A DNA stretch of 7,470 nt from Clostridiaceae bacterium (lineage in GTDB: Bacteria > Bacillota_A > Clostridia > Acetivibrionales > Acetivibrionaceae), in contig JAAZCB010000605.1 of the NCBI GenBank assembly GCA_012513545.1, positions 1 to 7,470 on the forward strand, given 5' to 3'. Positions 5,443-7,470 of this stretch are shown here, piece after piece. The position numbers and the translations under genes are program-made. The stretch's first letter is position 1; every line of letters starts with the position of its first letter. A model generated the notes under the pieces. That model saw only the letters and a program-made list of their open reading frames with translations, made no database searches and was not told the DNA's origin.

Positions 5443-6264
5443 ATGGAAGACTACATAATGTCAATCATAAAGGATGTCCTAAACGGTGTTGGCACAATAG
5501 GCTCAGGGGTTATTTTAAAATCCCCTGAAGCCTACAACAAAACCTTGTATGACGGTGTAGTAAGCATTATGCAGAATGCCGTAATGCCCGTCGCCTATGT
5601 CATACTCGGACTCCTTTTCATGCTGGAACTCTACAACATCACCATAAGGACAGAAGGAATGAGTAACAGCGGCTTTGAAATACCCTTCAAAGCAATGTTC
5701 AAGATAGCAATATGCAAAATATTTATAGACAGCACTCCCCTTGTCATGGGAGCGATATTTGCAATAAGCACCACAGTAATATCAAACATAGGCGGAGTTT
5801 TTGGATCCGGCAGCGTAAGTATGGCAGCAAACTTTGATGCCATGGAAGCATCGTTAAGGGGTATGAATTTTGCAGCAAAATTACTGCTAAGCACCCAGGT
5901 GACATTGATCTGGCTCATATTCAAGTTCTCTACCCTGGTTATTTCGGTAATAATAGTCGGCCGTATGGTGGAAATCTATATCTACCTGGCTATATCCCCT
6001 CTTCCCCTTGCAACCATACCTAACGGAGAAATCAACTCTGTTGCAAAGAACTTTTTAAAGTCCTTTGCCGCTGTCAGCATCCAGGGAGTTTTGATCTTTA
6101 TAGTTCTGGCTCTGTATGGAACATTAATAGGCAGCATAGCAAGCAAAAGTGCCTTTATTGATATAACTACAGCTATGCTGGAAGCAACACTTTATTCCCT
6201 GGTTCTGGTTGTATGCATCTTTATGACCGGCAGATGGTCAAAGTCAATCTGCAATGCAATGTAA
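5443..6264 (+). CDS. VirB6/TrbL-like polytopic inner-membrane channel protein
   Basis: The protein has 273 residues and about six hydrophobic segments (roughly 48-66, 84-115, 147-172, 173-191, 208-231 and 248-264). Landmarks are EIYIYLAISPLPLATIPN near 177-194 and a C-terminal RWSKSICNA, both of which I associate with the VirB6-like proteins of Tn1549/CD1107-type elements. VirB6 proteins form the membrane platform through which the DNA substrate passes, working with VirB4 and the coupling ATPase. The N-terminus (MEDYIMSIIKDVLNGVGTIG) looks amphipathic rather than like a cleavable signal. The gene begins 14 bp after Maff2 and ends 14 bp before prgI, with near-identical junction sequences at both. 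Confidence 0.85.
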   Translation: MEDYIMSIIKDVLNGVGTIGSGVILKSPEAYNKTLYDGVVSIMQNAVMPVAYVILGLLFMLELYNITIRTEGMSNSGFEIPFKAMFKIAICKIFIDSTPLVMGAIFAISTTVISNIGGVFGSGSVSMAANFDAMEASLRGMNFAAKLLLSTQVTLIWLIFKFSTLVISVIIVGRMVEIYIYLAISPLPLATIPNGEINSVAKNFLKSFAAVSIQGVLIFIVLALYGTLIGSIASKSAFIDITTAMLEATLYSLVLVVCIFMTGRWSKSICNAM

Positions 6265-6273
6265 GGAAGTGAT
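6263..6273 (+). promoter_or_regulatory. Extended ribosome binding site of prgI
   Basis: AAGGAAGTGAT overlaps the stop codon of the virB6-like gene and ends 5 bases before the ATG at 6279. It differs by one base from the site at 5427-5437. Confidence 0.7.
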
Positions 6274-6278
6274 GATAA

Positions 6279-6815
6279 ATGTCAATAGAAGTAAGAGTTC
6301 CAAAGGAAATAACAGAGTACAAGGAAAAGATCCTTTTTGGACTTACAATAAGGCAGCTGCTATGTTTTGCTTCAGCTATTATCTTAGGCCTGGCCTCATA
6401 TTTTATAGCCTCAAGGTATTGGAGCACAGAAATTGCAGGCTATGTAGTAATCCTTGAGGTAATACCTATCTTTGCAACCGGGTTCTTCAAAAAGAACGGG
6501 TTTACCTTCGAGCAGTATGTAAAGCTTATACTAAGGCACAAGCTCGGACAAAACAAACGGAAATATCAAACTGAGCTTAGTTTGAACAGATTAAAACAAA
6601 ATAAAGAGGAGGTCAAAAATGCTAAAAAGTCTACTTCAAAAAAGATCACCGATACAGAACAGCCCTGCTTTGGCTCCAGTGAATACGAACGAAAAAGAAA
6701 ACTTCAGGCAGCAATGCGAAGTGTTGAGTTTGCACAAAAAGAATTCACCCGGGTCAAACAGGAGGCTAAAAAAACAAAGAGTTCCCTTAAGCGTACAGCA
6801 AACAATCAGATATAA
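6279..6815 (+). CDS. prgI: PrgI-family type IV secretion membrane protein
   Basis: The protein has 178 residues. The N-terminus SIEVRVPKEITEYKEKILFG and the following LTIRQL are diagnostic of PrgI. Two membrane segments follow (about 26-44 and 51-70), then FFKKNGFTFEQY and a basic region RHKLGQNKRKY. PrgI corresponds to VirB3 in position: a small membrane protein made immediately before the VirB4 ATPase, which it is thought to anchor. The tail after about residue 110 is unusually long, Lys/Ser/Glu-rich and probably disordered or coiled. The last 65 or so residues are encoded in DNA that also encodes the start of VirB4 in another frame. The tail is therefore constrained by two reading frames, or is simply read-through into VirB4 sequence. 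Confidence 0.9.
   Translation: MSIEVRVPKEITEYKEKILFGLTIRQLLCFASAIILGLASYFIASRYWSTEIAGYVVILEVIPIFATGFFKKNGFTFEQYVKLILRHKLGQNKRKYQTELSLNRLKQNKEEVKNAKKSTSKKITDTEQPCFGSSEYERKRKLQAAMRSVEFAQKEFTRVKQEAKKTKSSLKRTANNQI
6605..6612 (+). promoter_or_regulatory. Ribosome binding site of virB4, inside prgI
   Basis: AGAGGAGG lies 6 bases before the ATG at 6619. It is among the strongest sites in the window and is the main support for the long virB4 start. Confidence 0.75.
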
Positions 6816-7470
6816 CAGGATGTTTGAGGATGGCATATGTGAAATAGCAGAAGGACTCTACTCCAAAACGATCAAGTTCTCCGATATGAATTACCAGATT
6901 GCAAGGCATGAAGACCAGGTTGAGATATTCTCAAAGTATTGTGAGTTTTTAAACTACTTTGACTCCTCCATTCCCATCCAGATAACCATAGTAAACCGAC
7001 CTGTAGATAAATCTGAATTTGAAAAGCATATGTTCCTTAAAATGCGAAATGATGAAATAGATATTTACAGGGAAGAATACAACAGGATGCTCAATGAAAA
7101 GGCTCACCAGGGTCAGAACAGTATATTGAGGGAAAAGTACCTCACCTTTTCAGCCTCTGCAGAAAATCATAACGCAGCAATATCAATTCTCTCAAGAATT
7201 GAAACAGATGTACTGGGAAACTTCAAGGGTCTTGGTTGTGACACTAAAATATTGTCAGGCTGTGAACGCCTAGAGCTTATATATAATGCTTTAAACCATG
7301 ACAATGATCCCTTTTACTTCATGTATGACTACCTGGTATCATTCGACCTTACAACAAAAGACTATATTGCACCGGACTCCTTCAACTTCAGCAACAAATC
7401 CCGCTTTGAATTTGGCAAAAACTACGGCCAGGTACTATACTTAAAAGATCTGCCGCCGGATCTATCAGAC
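6619..7470 (+). CDS. virB4: VirB4/TraE-family type IV secretion ATPase, N-terminal 284 residues, 3' end missing
   Basis: The frame stays open from the ATG at 6619 to the window edge. The first 54 residues (MLKSLLQKRSPIQNSPALAP...) are basic and poorly conserved in appearance. From about residue 55 the VirB4 pattern of Tn1549/CD1110-type elements appears: VPLSVQQTIRYNRMFEDGI, LYSKTIKFSDMNYQIA, FLNYFDSS, REEYNRML, EKYLTF, LGNFKGLG, CERLELIYNALN and KDYIAPDSFNF. The motor domain with its Walker motifs lies beyond the edge. VirB4 energises assembly of the secretion channel and docks on PrgI and the VirB6-like protein. An ATG at 6820 would cut off the conserved VPLSVQQTIRYNR, so it is unlikely. 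The 6619 start overlaps prgI by 197 bp in a different frame. Family identity is firm; the exact start is good but unproven. Confidence 0.88.
   Translation, partial: MLKSLLQKRSPIQNSPALAPVNTNEKENFRQQCEVLSLHKKNSPGSNRRLKKQRVPLSVQQTIRYNRMFEDGICEIAEGLYSKTIKFSDMNYQIARHEDQVEIFSKYCEFLNYFDSSIPIQITIVNRPVDKSEFEKHMFLKMRNDEIDIYREEYNRMLNEKAHQGQNSILREKYLTFSASAENHNAAISILSRIETDVLGNFKGLGCDTKILSGCERLELIYNALNHDNDPFYFMYDYLVSFDLTTKDYIAPDSFNFSNKSRFEFGKNYGQVLYLKDLPPDLSD

Noticed and set aside
6254..6457. 67-codon + strand frame overlapping the end of the virB6-like gene and the start of prgI
   Set aside because: It is out of frame with both genes, and PrgI motifs account for this DNA.
6820..7470. ATG at 6820 as the virB4 start
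   Set aside because: No good ribosome binding site lies before it, and it would remove the conserved VPLSVQQTIRYNR segment encoded upstream in the same frame.

Overview
The window looks like part of an integrative conjugative element or large conjugative plasmid from a low-GC Gram-positive anaerobe. Clostridia is the best guess. The reasons are AT-rich DNA (by eye below 40% G+C), strong AGGAGG-type ribosome binding sites before most genes, and a protein set typical of Tn1549/CD1107-like clostridial elements: PcfB/DUF3801, VirD4, Maff2, a VirB6-like protein, PrgI and VirB4. All genes are on the + strand and packed tightly. Both outer genes are cut by the window edges. No relaxase, integrase, oriT or att site is visible.

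Positions 1-2254 are a maintenance module: a ParA ATPase (5' end missing), a small ribbon-helix-helix protein that is probably its DNA-binding partner, and a replication-initiator-like protein. Both of the last two genes carry in-frame short tandem repeats. The ribbon-helix-helix gene has 18 back-to-back 12-bp units (746-961) built on TGTAAAC/TGTATAC. The replication gene has ten back-to-back 15-bp units (1475-1624). Those contain two 8-of-9 matches to the DnaA box and run into an extremely AT-rich stretch. I propose that the first array is a candidate centromere and the second a candidate replication origin, each embedded in coding sequence. Neither proposal is proven.

Positions 2256-3137 encode a PcfB/DUF3801-like protein, the presumed adaptor that brings the relaxosome to the coupling protein. 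The DUF3801 unit is tandemly duplicated within one polypeptide, with an exact 135-residue period. An intrinsic terminator (3171-3196) follows.

Positions 3225-7470 are the start of a type IV secretion operon: a 72-aa protein of unknown function, the VirD4 coupling ATPase (joined by an ATGA stop/start overlap), Maff2, a VirB6-like polytopic protein, PrgI, and the N-terminal 284 residues of VirB4. The VirB4 gene appears to begin at 6619 behind a good ribosome binding site, inside the end of prgI. The two genes would then share 197 bp in different frames. Together the genes describe an element that replicates and segregates on its own and transfers through a Gram-positive type IV secretion channel.
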